The notes under the pieces: model-generated
Seen by the model: only the letters and a program-made list of their open reading frames with translations
Told to the model about the DNA's origin: nothing
The model's database searches: none
Program-made: the position numbers and the translations under genes
Shown here: positions 33,864-46,600 of the stretch, in pieces
Position numbering within the stretch: position 1 is the first letter of the stretch
How the letters are laid out: each line of letters starts with the position of its first letter
NCBI RefSeq assembly: GCF_964204645.1
Contig: NC_134025.1
Span: 10,173,001 to 10,237,000 of the forward strand
DNA length: 64,000 nucleotides
Direction: 5' to 3'
DNA from: Tubulanus polymorphus
Taxonomy: Eukaryota; Nemertea; Palaeonemertea; Tubulaniformes; Tubulanidae

Positions 33864-36751
33864 TGAACTACGTTCGCTGTTTGATTAGAATATCGACTTC
33901 ATTTTCTTAACGAAAAATGAACATTGCAGTGTGGGTTTTTATTAAGTGATTGCAGAGTCGTCGTAGTAGCTCATGTGCTGCTTGGCGTTTGTTTTTTAAG
34001 CTACGTCTGTACTAGAATTTTTTCAACCCTGGTTTATTTCATCGTCTTGAAATGGTGTATTTTCTAACGCTACATGTATTTTGAAGTAAGAATTTTTCTC
34101 ATCTATCTGAAAACGTCGAATTTTGAATATTGTAGTTAATTTTTCTGCAATATTTCATGCAAATGTTCGGTAAGATTAATCAGGTCAAGAGCACCATTCA
34201 CTACAGCATTATGGTTTAATAAGCCTGAGGCAAAATTCTGATTTCTGTCTAAGACAATTGTCCATAGTATTTAAATTCTAGTATAGACATCAAGTAAGGC
34301 CTTGTTACAACAATTTTGCGATATCAGAATTATAATAACAAGGCCGAGAACAACAGCTGAGATGAGATAGTTAGAAGTAGGAATTTCCTACTTGCTGACT
34401 GTTGGCACTGAAATTGTTTGGATATTAGTATTAATTTTTGAAAAGTCATTGAATCTAATCACACCTGAGGTTATAGCATTTAGCCTTTCTATCTAATATG
34501 ATGTTTTCTCAAAAAAAGGTCGGTATTTGGAACTAGTTAATAAAGAAGACTGTGATGATTTTTAGGAATATGCCAGTTAACGTACTCTACGTACAGTAAT
34601 TGTATTCGATTAAAATACATGAAAAATCATGGGTCGATACTTTCAAGTATGTAAATTATGTTATTTTCCATGGAAATAAATTAACCTAAGGTATCTTTTT
34701 AATACTTAGTGAATTCTTACTGATATGATAGAAGTAGTTGTATATGTTTATCAAATGGATCAAAGCACGAATTAAGGCATCGTCCCTTGCAGGGATTTGA
34801 ACAAGATACCTTGAAGATAATGGATCGAACATTGAGGACAGTGCTGCTACATTGTGTATCTACAGCTTTGCAGGGTCTCTATACAACTCCTGGATTCCTT
34901 AAAAACTCTCGAACGGAAAATACTTTTAAAGGTGCTTGAAACCGTGGATGCCTAAATCGGTACAGTTGCGATTTATTACCCTTTCAGGCAGTGCCAAATA
35001 AGAAACAGAGTTTAGGTAGTCTTAAGGATAAGTTTGCTTATAAAACCACTGGATCAACGGTTTACAGAGATAAACAGTACTGATTTAGGAGTCTACAGTA
35101 ATTGTGATATGAGTGATGCAGGCGCTTCCTTAAAATTTTAAATTTTCTCCGTTATAACTCCTTTAGGTATATCCAGGAACGACTGATCTGTAGGGAACCT
35201 GATTTGATAAAAAGCCGGCACAAATATTCCTCGTCAAAAGTCGTCAGTGTAGTGAGTGAATTTTCCTTGGAATTCAACAAGATTTCCCATGATGGCATCC
35301 TCAAATCGACAAGAGACGGCAAACAGTTGCGAGAAATAAATTAAGTGTTTTGTTGATCTTTATTTCATAAATTCTGCTGTGGCATATATGTATAGACCAT
35401 GTTATGAAAATGTTATGCATAGTTGCAAAAATACACATATATAATCATTTATTAAATGCATTCTTGAATTGAATACCATCCTCCCTCGAGAGAGGGTCGG
35501 AATACATGATTAACTAATTAATCTTCAACAAAATATCGATAAAAGTGATAACACTTAACAGTCAGGATCCAGTGTCTGAACTCAGAAAAGATTTAACGTA
35601 AAAACTAAATAAAATAAACGGAATTAAGACGCATATTTTCTGAAACTGGATCCCAGAATATTGACAACAATTGACGTTTAAATTTGGCAACCTTTTGATT
35701 ACTAGTATAGCCATGCTATTTATGTAAATATATTACATATACACATATACATTATTAATCAGCTTCAAGCTAGCTTATTCCTAAACAAATGTTAATTGAT
35801 TAAAGATATTCGTTACGTTAGACTTTGTCTTACTTAGTAACATCAAAAATGTTGGTATTCAAATGAGTTGACCAATAGGCAATTAATTACTTACCTAGAT
35901 GTAAAAAAACTCCACCATGTTATTTTGTTCGATTACAAAATAGTCAATGATCTTTTGACCTATGTATAAACCTTCGTTTACACTCGACGATATCATCAAT
36001 CTCAGTCATTCTAGCAAATAAATGCGCAATGATTTTTCCGATCAATTTCAACAAAACAATTAAGAAATGGAATGTCAATAAAACCTATATAGTAACATGC
36101 ATTGATACTTGCTCATGAAGATGTCTAAAATACACTCAGAGCACTCGGTCTCTTTTGGGAGGTCTTCAAGTTCTTATAGTTGGGATTCGTTCACAATTTC
36201 ACAGTCACTTCTGATGATTTAGATAACCATGAAATTATTTAGATAACATGCAAAAAACTAAGTGTGTCTAAAAGATTCACAATGTTTTTCTTTTTACACA
36301 AACCAATCAACGAATACGGTAACAAAGAAATGTATCCTCAAGACGCAAATGTGCAGATATCAAAGATATGCAGCCAGGGCCCACCCCATCAGACATTTAA
36401 AAACTTAAATTTATCTCCATTCTTCCGTTTTCTAATTATCAAGGCTTGGAATATTTCTCATGGAAATTCAAATACAATTCTCCGATCTTCCAATTTCAAA
36501 TTATCCAGGCTTTGACTTCAGATATATTCCTCTAGGACTTTTGAACACTTCCTCGCAAGGGAAATTTTACATGGACTTCGTCCAAGACAATGTTATGGAT
36601 TGAATATGCCAGCCTTCTGACTGTTATTTTTTCAAAGGTACTGGTAATCGTCCATATTTCATGTTTCAAACGGTGAACATCTGCGAGGCTGTTTTGGATT
36701 GATATCTGCATGAATTGCTAATAAGATGCTATAAGAGGTTTCACCGGGTGG
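33864..36751. other. Convergent region between BCKDHA and APMAP
   Basis: The two genes point at each other here, so most of this should be the two 3' untranslated regions. No exon is recognised. Several AATAAA (34539, 34675) serve the plus strand. One CAGGGTCTC inverted-repeat element lies at about 34871-35211. Confidence 0.55.
34871..35211. repeat. CAGGGTCCCTACGA-family element, copy 2
   Basis: Starts CAGGGTCTCTATACAACTCC and ends near GTAGGGAACCTG. The motifs TTCCTTAAAAACTC and TACAGTAATTGTGATATGA match 43562-43902. About 340 bp. Confidence 0.7.
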
Positions 36752-39700
36752 TTAGGGTTTCGTATTCAAATCAACCATACTGATATACGGTAAATAATAC
36801 GATCCCAGATATAGAACCTTGTTGAACTCGGTCACTTGACTGACAGACGACAGAACCTCCGCATCTGGATCATGGTAGCTGCGACGTATTTTGCCGTTCT
36901 GGTTTATTTCGACGATTAGCCCATAGCTCGGCACCGCTTTGAACAAAAGCACCTGAGGAACCACCTGCAAAATCCAAAATAGAATCTTTATTTATGACGA
37001 GTTACAGCAGTGAAGGCAAATACATTATAATCCAATGCACGAACAGTAAAAGAATAGGTATGTGCATGCAGTTCGCGCATAAAGCCTACCTTAGTTAGAT
37101 ATTTCTTGAACCAGGGTCGCGTTGAAGCCCACTCCAACAACGAAAACTTCTCCTTTCGCCGGACACCGGCAAACGCAACCCAATATCCACCAGAGCTGCT
37201 CGCGCGGATGTTGTCCGGTAATCCAGGTAGGTTATCGATGAACGTTTCCAGTTTACCTTTCTTCGGACCGGTGAGATAAAACCTGTAAAAAACGAGGTAG
37301 AACTTCATCAAAACAGGAAAATATCTCGGTGGTGCAAAAATGCCGAGCATGTTCAGTATAGCCCTCGTTTGATAATGAAACACATCTATTTTCAACAGTT
37401 GCCAAAGCAATACTATCAGCTTGTATAATAAAAACATTTGACACAATCTAAAAGATAATTTTCGTTCAACTTTCCTAGATTTTTAGGACACTTCAATGAA
37501 CTTTCGCACACTGCAACAAAATAAAACGAACCGAACCAAACCTTCCTTTACTAGAACTTACTTCTTTATTCTAGCCATGGTAGTCTCGGCTATGAGCAGA
37601 AAGTCTTCTTTCGGCGACAACTGTACACCATTCGGAAATACAAGATTATCGATAACCACTTCGGTTTTGTTCAATTTTGGGTCGAAACACAAGATCCTGG
37701 AAAATCAAAAAAAAATCAGAAATCGATACAACTCTAGAATGAATGGGAAAAACATACAAGTTTCATTTTTACCAAGATATTTTACCACATATGATCGCGA
37801 TTTTTCAACTGTAACAAAATGGGTCTTTTTACCTTCCGTCTGCTTTTCCTTCTAAAACCAAATAGGAGACATCACGTCTTTGCCACTTGACGCTCGAGTC
37901 GCTGAAATATATTTTACCATCCGATGTGATGTCGAGATCGTTCAAGAATTTCGGCTTCTTATGATCAACTGGTTCTTTCGAGGAATAAAGCTTGATGAAG
38001 TCACCTTTAGATAAATAGTTAAAAAAATTGGATACACTAAAAAATACTGGCTTAAGATATTGAAAGATTAAATTTTTCGCTTTTTAAGGTATTTCCAAAG
38101 AATTTTGCACGGTAATTGATTGGTCATTCCTGGATATAAGGAGTTTCAAGGAGAAAATTTCAAATTTTGAGGAAGTGTCTGCATCGTTTTCTCCTAAATT
38201 GGTTTTGTAAGCAAATTTTTGGGTAAATAAAACTTCTGGTCCCAACGGTACCGATTTCGACATAGTCTACTGTACAACTGCAAACATTTCTAATTGCTTA
38301 TTTCTCAGAAGTGAAGTTATCTTAAACGAGTTTTGGGCAGTTTGCTCAGATTAAAGGAGGTTCAAGCATCTTTATAAAAGTATTTTCCGTCAAGGAGTTT
38401 TTAAGGAATCAAGGAGTCGTAGGGACCCTATCTATATCGTTTTTAGATTTGCCACTGAACAATGAGGAAAGTTAATGACTATAATTCTATTTACATACCA
38501 TTATCTCTGTCAATGCTGAATAAGCCTTTATACGCGTCAGCAACAATCAATCTGCCAGTCACGTCGAATCTCATACCCAGGGGTCGGCCACAATTCAGTT
38601 CATCATGCCATCCGCCTCCTACTGATTAATTCAAAAACAAACATTTGATTACATACGAAACTAACAAGTTTATGGAGCTAAATCGTTTGTTTCACTGATG
38701 TGTATTGACACAGTACTGAACAGCTGGAAATACTATCACAGCAATCGAGGATCCATCGAGGAGTGTTAGTGTGAACTCGATGTCTTTCACATATTTTTTT
38801 TTCACATTCAGTGAACAACACCAAACCTATATATTTCTCCTAATGATAGGATTCAACTACATTTCTATTATTCTGTTATCTTCCGATTGTGAATATGAAA
38901 ATATAACCAAAGGTAATTAGGTAAGTCAGTCTATATCGGTATACATACACTATAGGGCCTTCGATAACTTTTGTATCTAGCCAAGAAATATCATGGCCAA
39001 TATTTGAAAATGAACTTATATCATATGACATTATAGTAAGCATCTTGTGATGATAGACTCTGCCTCAGTGGTTACAGAATAGGATATTCATTTCATGCAT
39101 TGACTTCCGTACCGCAAGGTGGTTCTCCGAGTTCTGCCAAAATCTTCATCTCATTCGTATCCAACACCCAAATCTTTCCGTCAGCAGTTCCCGTATACAA
39201 CTTCCCTGTTACTGAAAATGAATTGATATTAACCTCTCAGGGACGAGCGATTCAAAAGTTTTATCGTATATGGATACCACGAAAATTAAGAATTCTAGCG
39301 AAGAATTTCTCCAGAAAAAACTCACTCGGATGAACAGCGATAGACTCCGGGCCTTCGATCCTATACTCGAACAATCTCTGGGCATGGCTTAAAATATAGT
39401 TCGGTTTCAGAATGCCTTCAAATCTCCGCGGTCGTTTTAAGCTGAAAAGATTATCGAAGACAATAACTATATATGGACCTTCACCCATACATAACTAATC
39501 TACATTGTATTTCTATTTGAATACGTACTTGTATTTTTCAGGCTGTATAGGGGAAGTGACAAGAAACAGCGCTAGTATGATGCCTATTATAGACAATAGG
39601 AATAGATAGATATTCAGCTTGACTATTTTCCTGAAAATATGAAAAGAATAAGTTTAGTTGGTGGAAGTTTTAAAATCTAAGTGGCTACAGGCCTATACGT

Positions 39701-40168
39701 ATAGAATCAACATCTAATATTCTGCTCTATTTTCTCTATCTCTGTTCTCCACACTTTCCTCGAACTTTTTAGTCGCACACCTGAGTGCACGTGCGATGTA
39801 TTAGTTAGCCAATCAAAATGAGTAATCGGCAAAACAGCATGAACAGTAATAATGCTGAATCGGCAAAATGAAAATATCAGCTGTCAAATTTTTTATTACG
39901 GCCTTAGCCCTAAAAAAGGCAAAGCCTAACAAAAAATAGATTAATCGAAAATCGGATACATGGAATACAGTTATACTTACTTGAATATCCAAAAACAGAG
40001 TTTCGGCATGAGACTCATCAGGCTAATGTCATCGTCATCATTCCTGGGAGCCTTCTTGTAAGGCACTTTCTCTTTTTTTCTCAGTTCCTTCATCTTTTCG
40101 GCATTGCTGGTGTTATCACTCCCGCCGCCGCCGATCTTCCTCTGGCGTAGGTCGTGCTCGGAGGCCAT
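36752..40168 (-). CDS. APMAP: Adipocyte plasma membrane-associated protein (APMAP), 445 aa
   Basis: A type II membrane protein with a six-bladed propeller of the strictosidine-synthase-like family; the mammalian protein has arylesterase activity. Exons: 39981-40168, 39529-39630, 39326-39441, 39113-39211, 38499-38618, 37833-38004, 37562-37696, 37090-37282 and 36752-36964, all GT/AG and in phase. The start [11 protein letters not shown] opens a charged cytosolic stretch of about 65 residues. A membrane helix follows at about 67-87 ([18 protein letters not shown]). Propeller landmarks are [76 protein letters not shown] and [11 protein letters not shown]. Length is near the human 416. It is divergent from GNPAT, 497 bases away. 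Frames in the reverse direction are shadows. Confidence 0.96.
38085..38430. repeat. CAGGGTCCCTACGA-family element, copy 3 (inverted)
   Basis: The right end AGGAGTCGTAGGGACCCTA is the reverse of CAGGGTCCCTACGATTCCTT at 43562. The inside TTTGCTCAGATTAAAGGAGG and GTTTTTAAGGAATCAAGGAG matches the 27310 copy. It lies in an APMAP intron. Confidence 0.75.
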
Positions 40169-40665
40169 AGTGGTCACGAAAGGATAGAAAGAACGAGCGA
40201 AGACAAGAGGAAAGGCTGAAACTGGAAATAAAAGAGACGTGTCGTTCAGAGATGCAGAAATTGCTGGAAGATTGTCATCGATTTTGACACCTTTGATGTC
40301 GACCGAAGGACATCCGCTGAGTGTCGCACCGCTCACGAAATAGTGCGTTGTACTATATCAATTTATGGTCGAAACGCAACAAGCATAAGTGCAAAATGTT
40401 ACATTTGATTTAAGTTACAGGCATCAAAAATAATATTCATTATAGACATAACCATGAAGCTAGTTTTGAACAAAGAGCGGAGCTAGGCCCGATAGTTTGA
40501 GTTAGTTTCACTGTTAGCCGTCTTAAGCTGGTGGCAGCACCTTCTGGTGCCCTTGATAAGTAATGGTGGATTTTTCTTGTGAAGTTCACTGTCCTTAGAC
40601 CGGTTATAGTCCACCGAGAATGTCCTAGATTTATATCGGCGACTCTCTTACTTCGCACAGACACA
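40169..40665. promoter_or_regulatory. Short shared upstream region of APMAP and GNPAT
   Basis: Only 497 bases separate the two divergent start codons, so the two transcripts almost certainly share a bidirectional promoter. No TATA box is evident. The frames read into it by six-frame translation are untranslated leader. Confidence 0.65.
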
Positions 40666-43600
40666 ATGGTGAATGACGCCAAACCAAAAACAGCGAATGA
40701 CAGCTGGATTAGAGAAGGTAAATGATGACAGAAATTTCCAATCTTTTTTTGGTAGGCTTACCCTACATTTTGAGTACCTTGATGAGGTAATTCTTAAGGG
40801 ATGCTGCATCTGTTAGATTGTATTTCCTCCAACGTTTGATTTTTCCCATCCATGAAAAGCTTTGACCCTTCGAGTGCATCTACACTGCAGTGCAGTGTAT
40901 AATTCGGTGATAGACTTTCTTTGCTAAGCACAGTGGCCTACTGATTTAATACACCGCATTGCAGTGTATTGATGTTAAATCAGTATTGAGTATTTATCTA
41001 GATGGATGCACTTGGCAAACATGGAATATTGTTATTAAATCACTAATGATACACCGCGCCTCAGTGTAAGACACATGAGTGATGGTATGCGCTGTGGTAG
41101 AATCTTTGAAAATTTACAAATTATCTCCCGCACTTTCTGGAATCAATCAACTCAGCACTGAAAGGGTTAATTGATTTCGCTCAACTGATAGAATTCTTTG
41201 TGATTCTTAAATTGATTTAGAGGATTTTTTGTGTCCATGGTACAATACAAACAACGGCCTACCAAGTACCTATTAGAAAAAAGGAGTTGATTAAAATTGT
41301 GTGAAAAGGGTAGGGAGGCCGAGGGGAATATTTTTTGAAAGTCAATCTGTTTTGTTATTTTCAGATGATCCGGTTCGTGCATCGACGACATCCAGACATA
41401 AAGACGCTTATGAAGATATTCTGGATGAAAGGCGTCACTCGAGTGACATCCGTTTCGTCACGAGGTCCCATAAGAACGCTCCGTCGTTTAAATACAACAT
41501 TCCCAGAACGCCGAAACAGTTGATAGACCATGTACTGAAAAGTGACAGGGTTTCACACGTTGCTGAACAGGTTCGTGATTTATTTAGAGGCATTCATTTG
41601 CATCCAGAATTTTAAAGAGCTATTTTGGTCAAACAAAAAGGAGGGTTTGAATATTCAAAAGTATTTTAGCACCTTGTTCTAGAATTTGTATGGTTTATAC
41701 ACTGTTAGATATTACTTTATAGATAGACCTATTCAATAAATTACTGTTAGACCTAAGTTAATAATAATAGTAAAAATATATTTTATTATATATCGCAGTT
41801 ACAAAATCTTAACCACCACGCTTTATATCCTGAAGCTACATTATAAGAAGTTAAAAGATTGATCATAGGTGTTTACAAGAAGAAAAGTTTTCAATCTGGA
41901 TTTGAAGGCTGAGACAGTATAAAGTTTTTAATCCTTTATCGTATATGCCTGGTAAAAAGTCCAAAACTTCAGTTTGTAAATTTCAGATCAGTAAAGAGAA
42001 GAAAATTCCATTGGCTGATGTGGCGAAAGAAGCAGAATCCATTCTGAATGAGATGGCGCACAATTTCAGAATGAGATCTATTCGCGGCGTAGCTTATTTG
42101 CTGACGAAAGTTCTCAAATCGATTTATAAGAAAATCTACGTAAACGTTGAAGGCATCGAAAAGGTAAATAGTCGATCTTCGTGTCGAGTCCAGGGTTCAT
42201 AGCGGTCATTGGAAGTCATGAAATGGAAATGGGTCGATTCAAGGCCTTGAAAGTCATTGATTGCCTCTAAAGTTATTGATTCATGTTCGTGGTCATTGAT
42301 AGCGATCTACCTTACCGCACGAATAGATTTTGAAGTTTTTAGTCACAGATAATCTGTAGCTTAGGCATTTTACATTAACCGCATTCACACTAGATTCAGC
42401 GCTTATGAAGTACCGCACTGCGCTGGTGCCGAATTCAGATTAAGACTCGGAGTCTCCCCTCTGTTTCAATTCACCCCATTTTACGGTATATAGGCGAGAG
42501 GAAGGGTTAAGGAGGTTAGAGAATACGCCGGGAAATGGTTTTCAGCGGTGAGCTTTCGTCCAAAACATGGCCTTATTCAAGCACGATACCCGTTACATTC
42601 TGAAAGACTTGAATAATTCACGTTCAAAAAAGATGGAATAAATTCCGTAAACGCCTAGTGTTAGCCTGGATTCATGTCCACCATTATTTTGGTTTCTCTG
42701 TTCTAGTTACGGGCGTTGATCAAAGAGTATCCAGTTGTATTGATGCCGACTCATCGCAGTTACACTGATTTCCTGTTGCTCTCTTATGTCTGCTATCATT
42801 ATGAGTTACCAGTGCCGGTCATCGCTGCTGCCATGGGTAAGTTCATTGTATTTCAATAAATGCACTTGACTTTACGTTAATTGATATTCACGATGGTAGG
42901 CTAAAAGGGCATTACTTCTTTTAACTGATTTTGATGCTTTCATTCAATTAAACTATGCGGTATCTCAGTTAGTCTACTCATCCCGATAACATTAAATCCA
43001 GTTCATGAAATCCCATTGTTAAAGCCTCTAGGCCTCAGCCTTTCTAAAGTTTGATCATTTATTGACGCTGAGAATCTTAACTCGACCTTTAATCACCATT
43101 TCATCCGTCATCCCTATAAGAAATGAATGTCAATTAGAAATTGGAAATCTATCTTGAATAAATATTAACGTACTACACGATTAAGATTGAGGTACTTCGA
43201 ATTTCAATGTGAATCTGGGAGGCTACTTAGAATCATTAAGCACGGTAGGCAAAAACTGAAGGCTTCTTGAAGGAATTGAGACGTCATCATGTCAATTTTA
43301 GATTTTATGTCGATGAAATTTGTTGGTGATGTACTGCGAGGTTGCGGCGCTTTCTTCATCAGGCGAACGTTCGGCTCAGATAAACTATACTGGGCCGTTT
43401 TCACCGAGTATGTGCAGGCACAGCTGTGTAACGGAGACGCACCGCTTGAATTCTTCGTCGAAGGAACGAGAAGCCGAACTAGTAAAAGTTACGTCCCGAA
43501 GAGAGGTGAGGTTATATTGCAACCTCAAGGCCATCCCGAAACAATTGTCTGCTTGCATTAACAGGGTCCCTACGATTCCTTGATTCCATAGAAACTACCA

Positions 43601-46600
43601 CTAAACAGAAAATGCTTTTAGTGGTGTTTGAAGCTTTGAAGAACTTTATCAATTTTGAGAAATAAGCAATCAGATACTAAGAAATTTTATATTAGATTAC
43701 ACCTAAATCAGTACAATTGGAAGCAGGATACTTTTTCGCAATTAGGTGGTTCCCAATTTAGAAACCAAGTTTTGTTATAACGGTTTATCAAGATAAACAA
43801 TACTGATTTAGGAGTATATCGTAATTGGAATATAAAAATGATGAGACCCTTCATCGAAATATGAAATTTTCTCCTTTAGTTCTCCTTGAAAACTGAGCCC
43901 TGGGTAGGAAGTTAGATCTTTTAGATATAGTATAGTTGCTGAGAATAATTATCATAAAAGAATTAAAGCCCATAGAAATAAGATACAGGTTATAGATATG
44001 GATTCTGATTGGGGTTAATTAGGTCTAACACCCTTGTCTTTTATTTTGGGACTGTGAATTCCTACTCGTTTTCCTGCTATGATGAGTTCCTAGCTCTGAC
44101 CATTGGAAAAATTCTCATTTCTGTAATAGTTAAATGACTTTTTATCGCAGGCATGCTCTCTGTCGCTCTCGAGCCTTACTTCAAAGCAGAGGTGTCCGAC
44201 ATAATGATATTCCCTGTCAGCATAAGCCACGATAGGATTCTCGAGGAAGGATTATACGCTTATGAGCTGTTAGGGATACCGAAGCCAAAAGAATCCACAT
44301 CGGTAAGTGTTCGGTTCATGGAAAACAGAGTATAGCTGTTGTTTTCTATGAATTAACATTTTGCATGTGATGACTTGTTCTGCCTAGTTTCATTCAATAT
44401 GCAATTTGTTTCACCATTTTATTCTTCTACGGTCCAATTACTTCTTGGCATCATATAACTTTTTAGGGTTTGTTCAAAGCTAGAAGTATTCTGTCGGAGG
44501 ATTATGGATCAGTTCATTTTTTCTTCAACGATCCGATATCAATTCGACAGTATTCGGATGGCAAAATTGATCGGATTTCACATTCTCTTTCACCGAGGTG
44601 AGTACCGTATATTCTGGTCAAGATTCAGAATCATTAGGCTCTCGGTTCTCGTGCGTCTTGAAAAATGTCTTAACTTACAGTCTTGATGTTCGATAATTAA
44701 TTGTTTGCACTGTCGCAGCACACATCTCCTCACATGGGGTTGGGATTGCCCAGTGTATTGTTGTTCTTAGACAGTATTCTCACCAGTTGTTCTCACCACC
44801 GGGAGTTAGGAAACTTAGTCTCTGAATGAGCAGAATACCTTTGTTGATATCCATTCTATGCTTTATGGATAGACTTTCGTAAATAAGATTCCCAGTGAAA
44901 CCAGACTAAACCATAAGTTGTTTTAACAATCTTAAAGGTCAAATGCAGCCTAATTTGGAAAAATAGCAAAAGATATGTGAATGTGTTATATTAATTGGCT
45001 GTAATTATTCCTAGTTCTTTTGATTGTCACCATCGTTGTATCTTTTCCTTGGTATTTACCTTTTGCAGACATTTGTCGAAGGTCACTAAGGCCGAGACCG
45101 ACTTGTGCCAAGATTTGGCGTACACGTTAGTTCGCGAACACCAGAAGCACATGTGCATATCACCGTGGGCGTTGATAGCGACGATACTATTACAGAATAA
45201 AGACGGCATTTATTTGAATGACTTACTGAGAGAAGTTGTGTGGTTGAAACGCAGTGTGATCAACCTCGATGGATACGTTGATTGGCCGGGTTAGTATGCG
45301 GAGGTTTCATTGTGAAAGGCGATTCGTTTTTGATAGTCATTAATTACAAATTCGAGTAAACCAAAAGTTTAGAGCTAAAACTAGCTCTGAACGCACTTTT
45401 GGTATGGAAATGAATTATGACAAAATTTTGCACGTCCACTTTATCTCTAGATTTTTATGGACAAACGATGGATGATTTTTGATACTTAATAAATTCTTCA
45501 ATTGATAATGAGATTTTACTCGGTAGCACTATAGATGAATAATAATGCTTGAAAGCCTGTCTAAAAATCTGACATGATCTGAATCTATTGTGAAAGAAAT
45601 TTACTGAGTTTTGGTAAGTTTGAAACTAGTGGTTGTTCATTTAAATTGACAAATTTTAACAAAATGTTTATAGGTTGCATGACACCTGAACAGGTAGCAC
45701 TGGAGCAAATCAAAACGCACGAAAATCTAGTCACGATGAACAAAGACGGCTTATTGGAACTGAAACGGGTCGTCGCCAGTCACGCGAAGAGGGCGGCCAG
45801 GGATGAAATCCTGGTGAATGGCGCTACGCATCTGGCTCTGGCGTCTTACAGGAATCAACTCGTGCATTGCTTCGTACATGTCGGTCTCGTGGCGATTATT
45901 GTCAATGCTTCGACGCAAGAGAGACTGCCTTTAGGTGGGTGTGTGAATCTATGCCAGTATTTAATCTACAGCCCGGAACACAACACCTTCCTCCCTTATC
46001 AAGACATACACTATTGTAGGCGCGAAATCTTGACAATCACTTAAATGGTTTTGAATATCTGGCAAGTGTAGTCCTTTTGACAGTTTATTTTCATTTAGAA
46101 ACTGCCCAGTTTCACAAAAAGGTTTGACTCCTTTAAATTTGTAACCGTTTGACAATTTGTAAAGGTTTGACTCCTTTAAATCTGAACACACATGAAGCTG
46201 CACTCCCAATTTCTCAATTCTCGGAGAATCGCCTAGAAACATTTCTGGCCTCGGCCCTACTGAGTTTACTTTACTTACAATCAAACATTTGGGTTTAAAC
46301 AAAAAATGTTCCTCTTCTTACTTATTCGCAGATGAGGTTTACACTAAATATTGTTTCCTGGAAAAGCTGTTGGGCAGAGATTTCATCTTCCACCCTAAAC
46401 ATAGAAAACAAGTAGGTACTCAAAACGGTTGGTCTAAAAGTTATGATTGTAGTAATGTGTCCACAGTTTACTACAGACTTAGAAGAGATTCGCATGCAAA
46501 TATTTGTATCTTTTATTTACAGGATTTTGAACATGCAGTTAAGATTTTGAACAATAGTAATGTTCTGGTTTTAGAAGGCGATTCCGTGGTCGTTAAAAAA

